Source: Lentisphaerae bacterium GWF2_49_21
Lineage (GTDB): Bacteria; Verrucomicrobiota; Lentisphaeria; Victivallales; GWF2-50-93
Assembly (NCBI GenBank): GCA_001804805.1
Contig: MHBH01000001.1
Span: 42,790-87,532 of the forward strand
DNA length: 44,743 nucleotides
Direction: 5' to 3'
Shown here piece after piece: positions 1-8,307 of this stretch (position 1 is the first letter of the stretch; the number at the start of each line of letters is the position of its first letter). Both the position numbers and the translations under genes were made by a program. Under the pieces are notes generated by a model that saw only the letters and a list, made by a program, of their open reading frames with translations, did no database searches and was not told the origin of the DNA.

Positions 1-60
1 AAGTCGGAACCAGGACCGGAATCATATTCGGGCTTTGTTCTTTAAATTATTCTTTATCGT

Positions 61-139
<79 letters not shown>

Positions 140-160
140 TCTTTTTTTAACAAAACTGTC

Positions 161-415
161 ATGTTCTATCTTTATATACTTCAGAGCGAATCCACCGGAA
201 GATTCTACGTCGGGCATACCGAAGATCTGGAAAACAGACTACTGGAACATAACCGGGGAGAATCCAAGTCTACCCGAAACAGAGGCCCATGGAGGCCAGT
301 TTATTCAGAGACTTTCCAGAACAGGGCCGACGCACAACGACGTGAATACGAGATAAAATCAAAGAAGAGTTCTGAAAGCATCAAAAGAATCATCAGGCAT
401 CAACATAAGTCTTAG
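161..415 (+). CDS. Small GIY-YIG nuclease-domain protein (UPF0213/YhbQ type)
   Basis: The 84-residue protein is essentially one GIY-YIG nuclease fold. The first strand is FYLYILQS, the second motif is FYVGHT, the catalytic-type Arg lies in ENRLLEHN, and the late Glu lies in the helix RREYEIKSKK. The length and the closing Lys-rich helix fit the single-domain UPF0213 group, whose cellular role is not well established. Members are related to the nuclease domain of homing endonucleases and UvrC. The gene begins 21 bp after the 3' end of tRNA-Pro on the same strand. The two other GIY-YIG copies in the window (near 11.3 and 12.3 kb) also lie behind tRNA sequence but are broken, so this is the only intact one. 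No strong ribosome binding site is visible. Confidence 0.85.
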   Translation: MFYLYILQSESTGRFYVGHTEDLENRLLEHNRGESKSTRNRGPWRPVYSETFQNRADAQRREYEIKSKKSSESIKRIIRHQHKS

Positions 416-452
416 AGCACACCCCGAGCATCTTTTAAATAACGAGGGCTTT

Positions 453-2192
453 TCATTTGTCCGTTAAATTCACGGTGAACGGGACTGCAGGAAGCCCTTC
501 CTTGTTGTAGAGATTCGCCTCAGGTTTCAATCCCCATCCATATCGGACATTGTTGACCACTCCGGGAGTCTTTATTACAATGAAATTCTTGTCTGCTGTC
601 ACTTCGGCCTCCTTGAATAATCCATCTGGACTTCCAGTCTCAAAGCCCCTGATCTTTTCCGTGGAACCGGTTTTCCCCGCGATAAGGCCGCTGTCGGCAT
701 ATTTGAACTTCAACCTCAAACTTCCATCTCCCACTGTCACTGAATCAAAGATCGGACCGGAACAGACCACCTTCTGATTATAGAATCTTCCAAGTGCAGA
801 CAGGGCAAGCCGCTGCGCCTCCTCCTTCATGTTTCCGGGCTGGATTACAGCATCCTTTCCGGCATCGGGAATGATGTCGTAGGAAACGACCATGGCCGTG
901 ACATTGACCTTCTCGATCACTGAAGCCTGTGACAGCCTGAGCAGGGAACATTCTTCAGCGGAAATTATCTTGTCATCCTTAATGCCTTGAAGCTGCATGT
1001 ATATGAAAGGAAGGTCTCCTTTCTTCTGGTTCTGGGCCTTGTTCCATGTTGACCTCCAGTTTTTTATAAGGTTTGAAAGAATGTCGAAATAAACCTGTCC
1101 CCTCTCCCAGGATGCGTCAGATTCGCCCTGGCAGAAGACAAAACCTTTGATGGAATAAGGGACAAGAGGGTTGATCATGCCGTTGAACAAAGCCGAGGGT
1201 CTTGCACCGGAGGTTCTCGGATCGGCAATTATCCCGGACGCGATCTGGATTGCCAAGGGCCATGTCTTCTGCTCCTCCAGCAGCGCAATCCCCTTGGACT
1301 CGCGCTGCATTGAGTTTTCCACCCAGTCCTGGATCTTTTCCTGCCACTGTTCCGCTTCAGCATTGTTTTTTAAGATCTTCTTTGCATCATTTGATTTTGC
1401 CCACATCTGGAAGCGCTTGAGCGCCCCGGAATACCTGATATCGTCATCGGCCCTCGAAAACTCCTGAAGCCCCCTGTATGTTCCGCTTATCTTCATTTCA
1501 TAGTTCTGGATCACTTCCACGTAGCTTTCTATTTGTCCTAATTGCTTTATCCCCTTTATCGAATCCTTGTGCATCCAGGCATGTGAAAGAGACTCGGGAA
1601 CGGAGCAGACAATGATTCCAACCGGGACGTTCAGCTTCCTCCTTATCTCGTCCGCAAAATAATATGCAAGGGCCGGCATGTCCTCTGTGCCGCTGGCGAA
1701 ATTCTTCCATCTTCCAGGGAGAGTATCGCATGGAGCCCGGGCAAACTGACGCGGTGCCATGAAATATCTAATCTGTTTTTGTGGTGCGCCGTCTGCTTCA
1801 GCCGGAATCCTATCAATCGTCCTGTCCAAAAGAGATTCACCGGCAAATATCCAGACTTCACCGCTGTATATGTCTTTTACGGCCGCTTTTCCGGTTTCGC
1901 TCTGGACTTCTATCTGGAAAGGACCGCCCTCCTTGACAGCGGAAGCAACAACCTTCCATCTGCCATCCTTGTCGGCCGTGGCCGACAGTTCCTGTCCGGC
2001 AAAGCTGACCTTGATTTTCTTGGCGGGCAGATCAGTGCCCCAGATGGGAAGAGGTAGTTCCCGCTGGATGATCGCGCCATCGCAGAAAATGTCGGCGAGC
2101 CTGAGCTCCCCGCCGCTCTGGGCGTCAAGGGAGAGGATTACTGAAAAAAGCACTGCAGCCGCTGATAAAATCTTCATTTTCCAAATGTTCAT
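453..2192 (-). CDS. Secreted sialate O-acetylesterase-like SGNH protein, catalytic dyad apparently lost
   Basis: The family removes acetyl esters from sialic acids or plant sugars outside the cytoplasm. I chose the ATG at 2192 because AGGA lies 8 bases upstream and it gives a clean signal peptide ending near SLDAQS; an upstream ATG at 2225 overlaps the previous gene. Family landmarks are the N-terminal AIIQRELPLPIWG segment (normally MVLQR..PIWG), GEVWIFAGES around Ser120 (normally GEVWLCSGQSNM), and the central GFVFCQGESDA (normally WYQGESNA). Departures are notable. The GQSNM box reads GESLL, and the GGT oxyanion region reads PES. The C-terminal DIHP block that supplies the catalytic Asp and His reads VIQP. 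The nucleophile Ser remains but its partners seem gone, so this may be a sugar-binding or structural relative rather than an active esterase. It follows prepilin peptidase closely. Confidence 0.75.
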   Translation of the reverse strand: MNIWKMKILSAAAVLFSVILSLDAQSGGELRLADIFCDGAIIQRELPLPIWGTDLPAKKIKVSFAGQELSATADKDGRWKVVASAVKEGGPFQIEVQSETGKAAVKDIYSGEVWIFAGESLLDRTIDRIPAEADGAPQKQIRYFMAPRQFARAPCDTLPGRWKNFASGTEDMPALAYYFADEIRRKLNVPVGIIVCSVPESLSHAWMHKDSIKGIKQLGQIESYVEVIQNYEMKISGTYRGLQEFSRADDDIRYSGALKRFQMWAKSNDAKKILKNNAEAEQWQEKIQDWVENSMQRESKGIALLEEQKTWPLAIQIASGIIADPRTSGARPSALFNGMINPLVPYSIKGFVFCQGESDASWERGQVYFDILSNLIKNWRSTWNKAQNQKKGDLPFIYMQLQGIKDDKIISAEECSLLRLSQASVIEKVNVTAMVVSYDIIPDAGKDAVIQPGNMKEEAQRLALSALGRFYNQKVVCSGPIFDSVTVGDGSLRLKFKYADSGLIAGKTGSTEKIRGFETGSPDGLFKEAEVTADKNFIVIKTPGVVNNVRYGWGLKPEANLYNKEGLPAVPFTVNLTDK

Positions 2193-2218
2193 AGAGTTTA
2201 TCCTGAGTTTTTGATAAT

Positions 2219-3103
2219 TTACCATCCTCCACCCAATTTTAAAGTTATTTGTCTTGAAAGTTCAAGATATGACTCGCCGATGATTTCGCCGAAAAAGACC
2301 CAGAGCAATGTGCCTGCCGCCAGAAACGGTCCGAGAGGGAAGGCGCTCCTGAGCTTCTTCTTCCTGAATACCATGAGGAATATGCCGTATAATGAACCGG
2401 TGAGGGAGCCGAAGAGCAACGTGAAGAAACAGGCTGGCACCCCGATCAGCGCGGCCACGGCACCGATGTATTTGACGTCCCCCCATCCCATCGCTTCCTT
2501 CTTGAAGAGAATTTTGCCGAAAATGGAGACAGCCGCCATAAAAAGTATGCAGACCGCCATGCTGCCGAAAGAAAACATGAAGGAAATAATCCATTCAGGC
2601 ACTATCCATTTCCGGTGCGGGAGCCACAGCTCCGGCCAGAACACGGAGAAGAGAAGTCCTGCAACCATAGCCGAATATGTGGCCTCATTGGGAATTATCC
2701 TGTGCTCGGTATCGACGAAGATCGTCACTATGCACAATGCCACAATGCAGAAATAAGGGACTGCGGCGGATGCCGGCTGTCCCGTCATCATGACCTTCAT
2801 CCATACAAGGAAGAAAAGATATCCGGTCATAAGCTCCACCAGGAAATAACGCGGGCTGATCCCGGTCTTGCACTTCCTGCATTTCCCGCCAAGCGCGAGC
2901 CAGCTGAGCAGCGGGATGTTGTCGTACCACTGAATCAGATAATTGCATTTCGGACAGTGCGAAGGGGGCGACACCAGGGACTCTCCCCTCGGCAGCCTCC
3001 AGATGCAGACATTCAGGAAACTCCCGATGCATGTCCCCAATATGAAGACGAAAATATTCATCATGGGAACCATCGCTTCGGGGATTTGAGATATCTCATG
3101 CAT
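2219..3103 (-). CDS. pilD: Prepilin peptidase (type IV leader peptidase, A24 family)
   Basis: This inner-membrane aspartic protease cleaves leader peptides of type IV prepilins and type II pseudopilins and usually N-methylates the new N-terminus. The 294-residue protein shows the standard order: a first membrane segment with GSFLNVCIWRLPRGES, a cytoplasmic zinc domain with CPKC and CRKC pairs, then several membrane helices. The two catalytic Asp are in DTEHRIIPNEAT and in GWGDVKYIGA (the GxGD motif). It is the only such gene in the window and is a plausible processor for the pseudopilins at 21.0-22.1 kb, although it is about 18 kb away. Its last codons overlap an alternative upstream ATG of the esterase-like gene, so the two are probably co-transcribed. 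Confidence 0.93.
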   Translation of the reverse strand: MHEISQIPEAMVPMMNIFVFILGTCIGSFLNVCIWRLPRGESLVSPPSHCPKCNYLIQWYDNIPLLSWLALGGKCRKCKTGISPRYFLVELMTGYLFFLVWMKVMMTGQPASAAVPYFCIVALCIVTIFVDTEHRIIPNEATYSAMVAGLLFSVFWPELWLPHRKWIVPEWIISFMFSFGSMAVCILFMAAVSIFGKILFKKEAMGWGDVKYIGAVAALIGVPACFFTLLFGSLTGSLYGIFLMVFRKKKLRSAFPLGPFLAAGTLLWVFFGEIIGESYLELSRQITLKLGGGW

Positions 3104-3116
3104 AAGGTTCCGGATG

Positions 3117-3148
3117 GATTATTGGATTGATGGATTATTGGGTTTGTA
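3117..3148. repeat. GGATTATTGG-type phrase repeat at the aroE 3' end
   Basis: The stretch contains GGATTATTGG, then GATGGATTATTGGG. A closely similar phrase occurs at 17452-17486. It covers the aroE stop codon and its last seven or so codons. Confidence 0.6.
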
Positions 3149-4018
3149 GAACGGCGACTTGCAGGCATTACGCTTCGCGAATTCATCGTAGAGTGATTTC
3201 CTCATGACTTCCACTGGAGCCTTTTGCCCCGTCCATATTGAAAAAGAGGCCACTCCCTGGTGAAGAAGCATTGACAGGCCTCCGGCCGTCCTGCATCCCA
3301 TCCTCTTCGCAGCCTGTATGAATGCCGTCTCCCTGTAAATCGTGTCGTAGTAGAATTTTTCCTGCCTGAAAAATTCTTTCTCCAGAGGACAAGGATCCCC
3401 GTCCTTCAGTCCCAGGCTCGTGCACTGGATGACAACTGTCGTCTTTGAAATGAATTCGGACAGCAGTTTCTTGTCATCCAGCGAACAGCAGGAATATTTA
3501 GTTCCGGGACGGCTCCTTTTCAGTTCATCGACAAGTGTTTCTGACTTGGAGACGGTCCTGTTCGCAAATAAAAGACGTTCCGCGCCTTTCGCGGCGAAAT
3601 GGAATGATACGGCCTTGACTGTACCGCCAGTACCGACAAAGAGGAAACAGTTTCCTTTTACCGGAATTCCGAATTCCTCATTTATCGCTGTCTCAAGCCC
3701 GTATCCGTCAGTTGATTCCCCATGGAGATGACCATTGGTATTCTTGACGGTATTGACGCTTCCCGTGAGCTTGCACTCGTCCGAAATGGAATCCAGGAAC
3801 GGGATTATCGCGTTCTTGTGCGGGACAGTGATATTGAATCCGGCGAATTCCTTCCGGGCTCTTTCGGCGAAGACAGGGAGCTCCTGCTCCTTCACATGTA
3901 CCGAAACATACTCAGCATTGATGCCTAGGGCCTTGAAGGCGGGATTGTGCAGCTGGGGCGAAAGCGAATGCGCCACAGGATCACCTATCACCGCGTATTT
4001 GAGTTTCTTATCTGACAT
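3119..4018 (-). CDS. aroE: Shikimate dehydrogenase
   Basis: It reduces 3-dehydroshikimate to shikimate with NADPH in aromatic amino acid synthesis. The 299-residue protein carries the SLSP substrate motif (residues 18-21), NITVPHK with catalytic Lys68, NTV at 89-91, and STDGYG with Asp104. The NADPH-binding loop is GTGGTVKAV, followed by the NRT motif. The usual NTD substrate motif reads STD here, a mild change. The last residues (YKPNNPSIQ) are encoded by an A+T-rich repeat of the GGATTATTGG type that also occurs before leuA, so the native C-terminus was probably slightly different. The gene lies 15 bp upstream of prepilin peptidase on the same strand and diverges from the hydrolase at 4083. 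Confidence 0.92.
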   Translation of the reverse strand: MSDKKLKYAVIGDPVAHSLSPQLHNPAFKALGINAEYVSVHVKEQELPVFAERARKEFAGFNITVPHKNAIIPFLDSISDECKLTGSVNTVKNTNGHLHGESTDGYGLETAINEEFGIPVKGNCFLFVGTGGTVKAVSFHFAAKGAERLLFANRTVSKSETLVDELKRSRPGTKYSCCSLDDKKLLSEFISKTTVVIQCTSLGLKDGDPCPLEKEFFRQEKFYYDTIYRETAFIQAAKRMGCRTAGGLSMLLHQGVASFSIWTGQKAPVEVMRKSLYDEFAKRNACKSPFYKPNNPSIQ

Positions 4019-4082
4019 ATCCGGTTAATATACTTCCAAACTATAACTTTTTATAATTTTACTTTCATATATATTAATCTGC

Positions 4083-4946
4083 ATGTCAAACACCGCGTGC
4101 ATTTTCAAGCTCAGGGACGGAAGGAATCTCGGTTATGCCGAATACGGGAAACCTGACGGCACACCTATATTTTATTTCCATGGCTACCCAGGCTCCAGAG
4201 TTGAGGCCGAACTGGCCGACAAGGCGGCATCACATAAAAATTTCAGGTTCATCGGCATTGACCGTCCGGGATACGGGCTCTCCGATTCCAAGCCGGACCG
4301 CAGACTGATAGACTGGCCGGACGATGTTACAGAACTTGCCGACAATCTGGGATTCGACAAGTTCCATATAATCGGTCTTTCCGGCGGAGGCCCCTACACT
4401 GCGGTATGCGCCTGGAAAATCCCTTCGCGCCTGATCTCCGTCGGAATAATCAGCGGACTCGGTCCGGTGGATGTCCCCGGACTGAGAGCCCGTCTCAGCG
4501 TCTTCCAGAGATTCTGGTTTTCCACTGCGAAACACTTTCCTTTCATCATAAAACCGGCGGCATACATAGTCGGCAGGATGCTCTGCAGGCATCCTGAGGA
4601 ATTCAGGAAAATCCTAAAGGAACGGACTTCCAAATCTGACAAGGAAGCTCTCGACGATCCTGATATCCTCAGGGCGTTCACCAACTCATTTTCCGAGGGG
4701 TTGAAAAGGAGCAGCGAGGGATTGAACAGGGATCTTCTGATCTATGCGAATCCCTGGGGATTCAAATTGGAAGATATCAGATGTAAAGTAAAAGTCTGGC
4801 ATGGAGAGAAGGATCATGTCGTCAATGCTGATTTTGGGCGGCATTATGCTAAATGCATTCCGGGATGCCAGGCCGAGTTTTTTCCTGACGATGGCCATTT
4901 CTCGCTGGCGGGAATCAAGATCGAACATATACTGGATAAACTTTAG
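4083..4946 (+). CDS. Alpha/beta-fold hydrolase
   Basis: The 287-residue protein has a canonical alpha/beta hydrolase arrangement. FHGYPGSR is the oxyanion-hole HG region, IGIDRPGYGLSD follows strand 4, and GLSGGGPY is the nucleophile elbow with Ser as the likely nucleophile. The acid is probably Asp in HGEKDHVV and the base His in DDGHFSL. No signal peptide is seen, so it is expected in the cytoplasm. The substrate cannot be told from sequence; esterase, lipase-like and haloperoxidase-like members share these motifs. It is transcribed divergently from aroE and has no obvious partners. Confidence 0.85.
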   Translation: MSNTACIFKLRDGRNLGYAEYGKPDGTPIFYFHGYPGSRVEAELADKAASHKNFRFIGIDRPGYGLSDSKPDRRLIDWPDDVTELADNLGFDKFHIIGLSGGGPYTAVCAWKIPSRLISVGIISGLGPVDVPGLRARLSVFQRFWFSTAKHFPFIIKPAAYIVGRMLCRHPEEFRKILKERTSKSDKEALDDPDILRAFTNSFSEGLKRSSEGLNRDLLIYANPWGFKLEDIRCKVKVWHGEKDHVVNADFGRHYAKCIPGCQAEFFPDDGHFSLAGIKIEHILDKL

Positions 4947-5046
4947 GAGTTTAACCACAGAACACACTGAACACATCCGCCGCCGCTAAGAAGCTATGGC
5001 GGGACAGGCAGAAAAACATTAACCACGAAATACACGAATCACACTA
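4947..5046. repeat. Two copies of an AACCAC...ACAC phrase repeat
   Basis: The gap holds TTAACCACAGAACACACTG (from 4952) and TTAACCACGAAATACACG (from 5020), two variants of one A/C-rich phrase. Related copies on the opposite strand lie before mutS (33649-33671) and near 44107-44133. It has no coding potential; the role is unknown. Confidence 0.55.
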
Positions 5047-5056
5047 AAATAAGACA

Positions 5057-5656
5057 ATGGGAATAAGAACAACAATTGAAGAATGGAGCGAGGGTCGTTC
5101 TATAATAGGACGGATGCTCCTTGTCATCATGATGGCAGTTCTTGGAGTCTATCTTGCTGTCAGGCCTGATGCATGGACTCCGTTTGCACCTCTCGATCTG
5201 GTAATCCATGAGGTCGGACATCCTCTGTTCAGCTTCTGCGGAGAATGGATGCATTATGCAGGCGGCACCATCTTCCAGCATCTTATACCAATAATCTCTG
5301 TGTTCATTCTTCTCAGACAGGGAGAATATTTCGGAATTCCATTCTGCGGGGCCTGGTTCGCAGTCAATCTTTACGAGACTGCAAGATATATCGCGGACAC
5401 GCGTTCGCAGGTGCTTCCTCTTGTGACGCTGGGAACTGGAGATGAACCGGCTGAAGTGAAATTCACGGACTGGGAATATCTCCTCGACCGGATTCCCGGG
5501 CTTTCCATCGAATATGACATGAATGTGGCGTTTGCAGTCCGTATTGCAGCGTTTATAATCATGTGGAGCTCGATCGGACTCGGGGCATGGATGCTCTGGG
5601 TGATGTACAAGGGGAACCAGCCCAAATCTGTGACAGAAGAACAATTTGACAACTGA
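5057..5656 (+). CDS. Small integral membrane protein with HExxH motif (putative metalloprotease-like)
   Basis: The 199-residue protein has four or so hydrophobic segments. These are residues 19-35, a segment ending in IHEVGHPLFSF, 68-82 and 165-187. His51-Glu52-x-x-His55 resembles the zinc site of membrane metalloproteases such as site-2 proteases (M50), but the later Asp ligand motif is not clear and the protein is short. The family is not one I can name with confidence. The start has only a weak ribosome binding site. Upstream is a short repeat-filled gap, and downstream is an array of hairpins before pepF. Confidence is high that it is a real membrane protein and low for catalysis. Confidence 0.65.
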   Translation: MGIRTTIEEWSEGRSIIGRMLLVIMMAVLGVYLAVRPDAWTPFAPLDLVIHEVGHPLFSFCGEWMHYAGGTIFQHLIPIISVFILLRQGEYFGIPFCGAWFAVNLYETARYIADTRSQVLPLVTLGTGDEPAEVKFTDWEYLLDRIPGLSIEYDMNVAFAVRIAAFIIMWSSIGLGAWMLWVMYKGNQPKSVTEEQFDN

Positions 5657-5698
5657 TAATCTCTTTTAAATAGATGATTATTAATTCGTATTTTATTT

Positions 5699-5849
5699 GA
5701 GCGTGTAAACGCTCCTTGGAGTGCGGCAATTAATTGCCGCCTTTAACGACGGAATTTATTCCGTCCAAAAGAGTTTCCGCGAAATAAATTTCGCGAAACA
5801 AGGCGGTGATGAATCACCGCACTTCCAAGTGCGAATTTCGCAATTCGCA
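5699..5849. repeat. Array of six short perfect hairpins with four-base loops
   Basis: Consecutive palindromes lie at 5699-5714 (arms GAGCGT, loop GTAA), 5723-5740 (GCGGCAA, loop TTAA), 5748-5765 (GACGGAA, TTTA), 5778-5795 (CGCGAAA, TAAA), 5803-5820 (GCGGTGA, TGAA) and 5830-5849 (TGCGAATT, TCGC). Arms are perfectly complementary but unrelated in sequence. Apart from the last one, loops read TTNN on one strand or the other. The array is also bracketed by TTGGAGTGCGG (5717) and its near-inverse CCGCACTTCCAA (ending 5827). No coding potential. Confidence 0.8.
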
Positions 5850-5929
5850 TAATTTCGGAAAATAATTGCCGGCAAGATCCCAGTCATACGACGGGACAAG
5901 TGCCGGCGCTCCACAATAAAAGGAGACCA

Positions 5930-7789
5930 ATGAAGAAAAAAGACACCTCGCTGCCTGAACGTTCGAAGATACCGGTTGCAATGACCTGGGATCTCGACAA
6001 GATGTATCCTGATATTTCCCTCTGGGAAAGGGATTTCAAACTGCTCGATCCGCTTCTGGCTGATTTCATGGCTTTCAAGGGGAAACTTGGAATTTCCGCC
6101 GAGACGCTGCGCGATGCATTCAAGAAGAACGATGCCTTGGACAGATGCCTAGACAAAGTCTACACCTATGCGCATCTTAGAGCCGACGAAAACACTGCTG
6201 ATTCCAAAAATTCCTCGCGCCTGGACCAGGTAACTGCGAAATACGCGGAAATAGAAGGGGAGACAGCCTGGTTCGATCCTGAGATCCTCGCGCTTCCGGA
6301 AGAAAAAATGAAATCCTATCTCAAATCCCCTACTCTTTCATTCTATAAGAGGACTCTCGAGGAACTTCTCAGGGACAGGCCGCACACGCTCTCCGAACCA
6401 GAGGAAAAGATCCTCGGAATGGTATCTGATGCACTGTCAACGCCGTACAAGGCTTTCACGATGCTTAACAATGCGGACATAAAATTCCCAAAGGTGCCAA
6501 ACGGCAAAGGCGGGGAAGTCGAGTTGACGCACGGCAACTACATAAAACTTGTGGAGAATCCAAACCGCGAAATTCGCAAATCAGCCTTCGAGGCGATGTA
6601 TGACACGGTTGCAAAATACAGGAATACATTCGCCGCAATCCTCGACGGATCGACAAAGACACACACCTTCGAATCGAAGATCAGGAATTTCCCTTCGACA
6701 CTGCGCGCCTCCCTGCATGACGACAACATTCCTGAAGAAGTCTACACGAACCTTATCGCTACTGTCAGGAAGAACCTTCCGTTCCTACATAAATATTTCG
6801 AGCTCCGCAAAAAAGTCCTGAAGCTCGGAAAACTCGACATGTACGACATCTACTGCCCGATAGTTCCGGACTGCGAGATCGAGGTCGGATGGGATGAAGC
6901 ATGCAGATATGTGAAGGAATCCCTGGAGCCGATGGGCAAGGAATACTGCGCCGTGGTAGACAAATCCCTGAACGAGCGCTGGATCGACGTGCTCGAATGC
7001 AGAGGCAAAAAAAGCGGAGCATATTCAAGCGGCTGCTATGATTCAGTTCCGTATGTCCTGATGAACTTCAGCGGCACGATGAACGATGTCTTCACGCTTG
7101 CCCACGAGCTGGGGCACTCAATGCACTCATATTTCTCCCACAAGAAGCAGGATTACCATTATGCGAACTACAGCATATTCGCTGCAGAAGCGGCATCGAC
7201 CACCAACGAGCTCCTCCTGCATTCCTACCTGATGGAGAAATTCACCGACAGGAAGCTGAGGCTTTATCTGGTAAACCGCCTTGCCGAGGAGATAAGGTGC
7301 ACGGTATACCGCCAGACGATGTTCGCGGAGTTTGAAAAGATGATCCATGAGAAAAGGGAGAAAGGGATCCCTCTTTCCGCCGACGAACTTTGCTCCTCAT
7401 ATTTCAAGCTTAATTCCGAATACCATGGTTCGGCGGTCAGGCCCGACGACAGGATAAGGATGGAATGGGCTAGGATCCCGCATTTCTACTATAATTATTA
7501 TGTCTACAAATATGCGACAGGTTTTTCAGCTGCAATAAAATTCTCGGAAAACATCCTCAGCGGAGACAAGGCGAAGCTTGATGCATACATGGGATTCCTA
7601 TTTGCTGGAGATTCAAAGGACGTACTCGACATTCTCAGGGACGCTGGTGTAGACCTGGGCAGTCCTGAACCCATCGAATCGTGCATGAAACATTTCGCGG
7701 AAACTGTAAAGCAACTGGAAAAGGGATTGTCCATAAGGGGACAGGGAGAATATCCAATATTCAACAAGGAATGTCCAATATCCAAGTAA
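5930..7789 (+). CDS. pepF: Oligoendopeptidase F (M3B metallopeptidase)
   Basis: It is a cytoplasmic zinc peptidase that cleaves oligopeptides. I chose the ATG at 5930 because AGGAG lies 5 bases upstream; the earlier GTG at 5900 has no such site. The protein has 619 residues, normal for the family. Zinc ligands are His392 and His396 in the AHELGHSMH motif, with a third ligand expected in the following AAEAASTTNE helix. The substrate-side motif ATGFSAAI is present near residues 527-534. The last 14 or so residues (ending IFNKECPISK) are encoded by an A+T-rich TCCAATATCC-type repeat that continues past the stop, so the original C-terminus seems to have been replaced or extended by a repeat. Confidence 0.93.
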   Translation: MKKKDTSLPERSKIPVAMTWDLDKMYPDISLWERDFKLLDPLLADFMAFKGKLGISAETLRDAFKKNDALDRCLDKVYTYAHLRADENTADSKNSSRLDQVTAKYAEIEGETAWFDPEILALPEEKMKSYLKSPTLSFYKRTLEELLRDRPHTLSEPEEKILGMVSDALSTPYKAFTMLNNADIKFPKVPNGKGGEVELTHGNYIKLVENPNREIRKSAFEAMYDTVAKYRNTFAAILDGSTKTHTFESKIRNFPSTLRASLHDDNIPEEVYTNLIATVRKNLPFLHKYFELRKKVLKLGKLDMYDIYCPIVPDCEIEVGWDEACRYVKESLEPMGKEYCAVVDKSLNERWIDVLECRGKKSGAYSSGCYDSVPYVLMNFSGTMNDVFTLAHELGHSMHSYFSHKKQDYHYANYSIFAAEAASTTNELLLHSYLMEKFTDRKLRLYLVNRLAEEIRCTVYRQTMFAEFEKMIHEKREKGIPLSADELCSSYFKLNSEYHGSAVRPDDRIRMEWARIPHFYYNYYVYKYATGFSAAIKFSENILSGDKAKLDAYMGFLFAGDSKDVLDILRDAGVDLGSPEPIESCMKHFAETVKQLEKGLSIRGQGEYPIFNKECPISK

Positions 7790-7856
7790 ACTGGCATCTG
7801 TTCGAGAATTCAGTTCATCATTGGATATTCCATGTTCGATATTGGATATTCAATTC
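7747..7856. repeat. AATATCCAATATTC phrase repeat in inverted arrangement across the pepF stop
   Basis: Within pepF the phrase AATATCCAATATTC is followed by GTCCAATATCC. Downstream of the stop the inverse appears as TTGGATATTCC and GATATTGGATATTC. Together they form an imperfect inverted repeat around the stop codon. A related phrase (ATTCGATGTTGAATG) occurs near 43936. Confidence 0.65.
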
Positions 7857-8307
7857 ACAGAAGGGACCATAACCAGTACCCCCAGCAGATGGTACCGAGG
7901 GCGCCTAGGATGATTCCTGCCAGGGCCATAAGATTGCCCCTGTAGTGATAGAAGGGATCCGATATGAGAATCTTCGCGGAAACTCCAAGAATCAGCGCCG
8001 GGATGCTGAGAATTCCAAAGAATAAGATGCCAATTATGCCGCATACGAGAGCTACTCTGGCAAGAGGACAGTCTTCGCCGCTCCCGCTTCTGGCATGGAT
8101 CCTCCTGCCATTGTTCAAATTAGTCTTCTTCTTCACGCTCTTACTGGACGAATCTATGTAAACCGGCGCTGTACACGTATACTTGGCGGACTTTGTGGAC
8201 TGCATAGGGGGATAGAAGAAGTGCCTTCCGCAGTCGCACATATAGTCGCCTTCCCTCTCTACAGAGTAGGACCTTAAGCAGTACGGACATGTATAGATAC
8301 CTTTCAT
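7855..8307 (-). CDS. Zinc-ribbon plus DUF4190-type membrane protein
   Basis: The 150-residue protein starts with a zinc ribbon: CPYC near residue 8, then CDCG. A Ser/Lys-rich linker follows, then two hydrophobic helices with the small-residue pattern of DUF4190 (ALVCGIIGILFFGI ... LMALAGIILGALGTI). DUF4190 proteins are small membrane proteins of unknown function. The AGGTGA just before the ATG supports the start. The gene is convergent with pepF and its 3' end touches the repeat behind pepF. Confidence 0.75.
   Translation of the reverse strand: MKGIYTCPYCLRSYSVEREGDYMCDCGRHFFYPPMQSTKSAKYTCTAPVYIDSSSKSVKKKTNLNNGRRIHARSGSGEDCPLARVALVCGIIGILFFGILSIPALILGVSAKILISDPFYHYRGNLMALAGIILGALGTICWGYWLWSLL

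Noticed and set aside
2211-2756. Plus-strand open frame of 181 codons
   Set aside because: Antisense to the prepilin peptidase gene, whose zinc and Asp motifs are intact.
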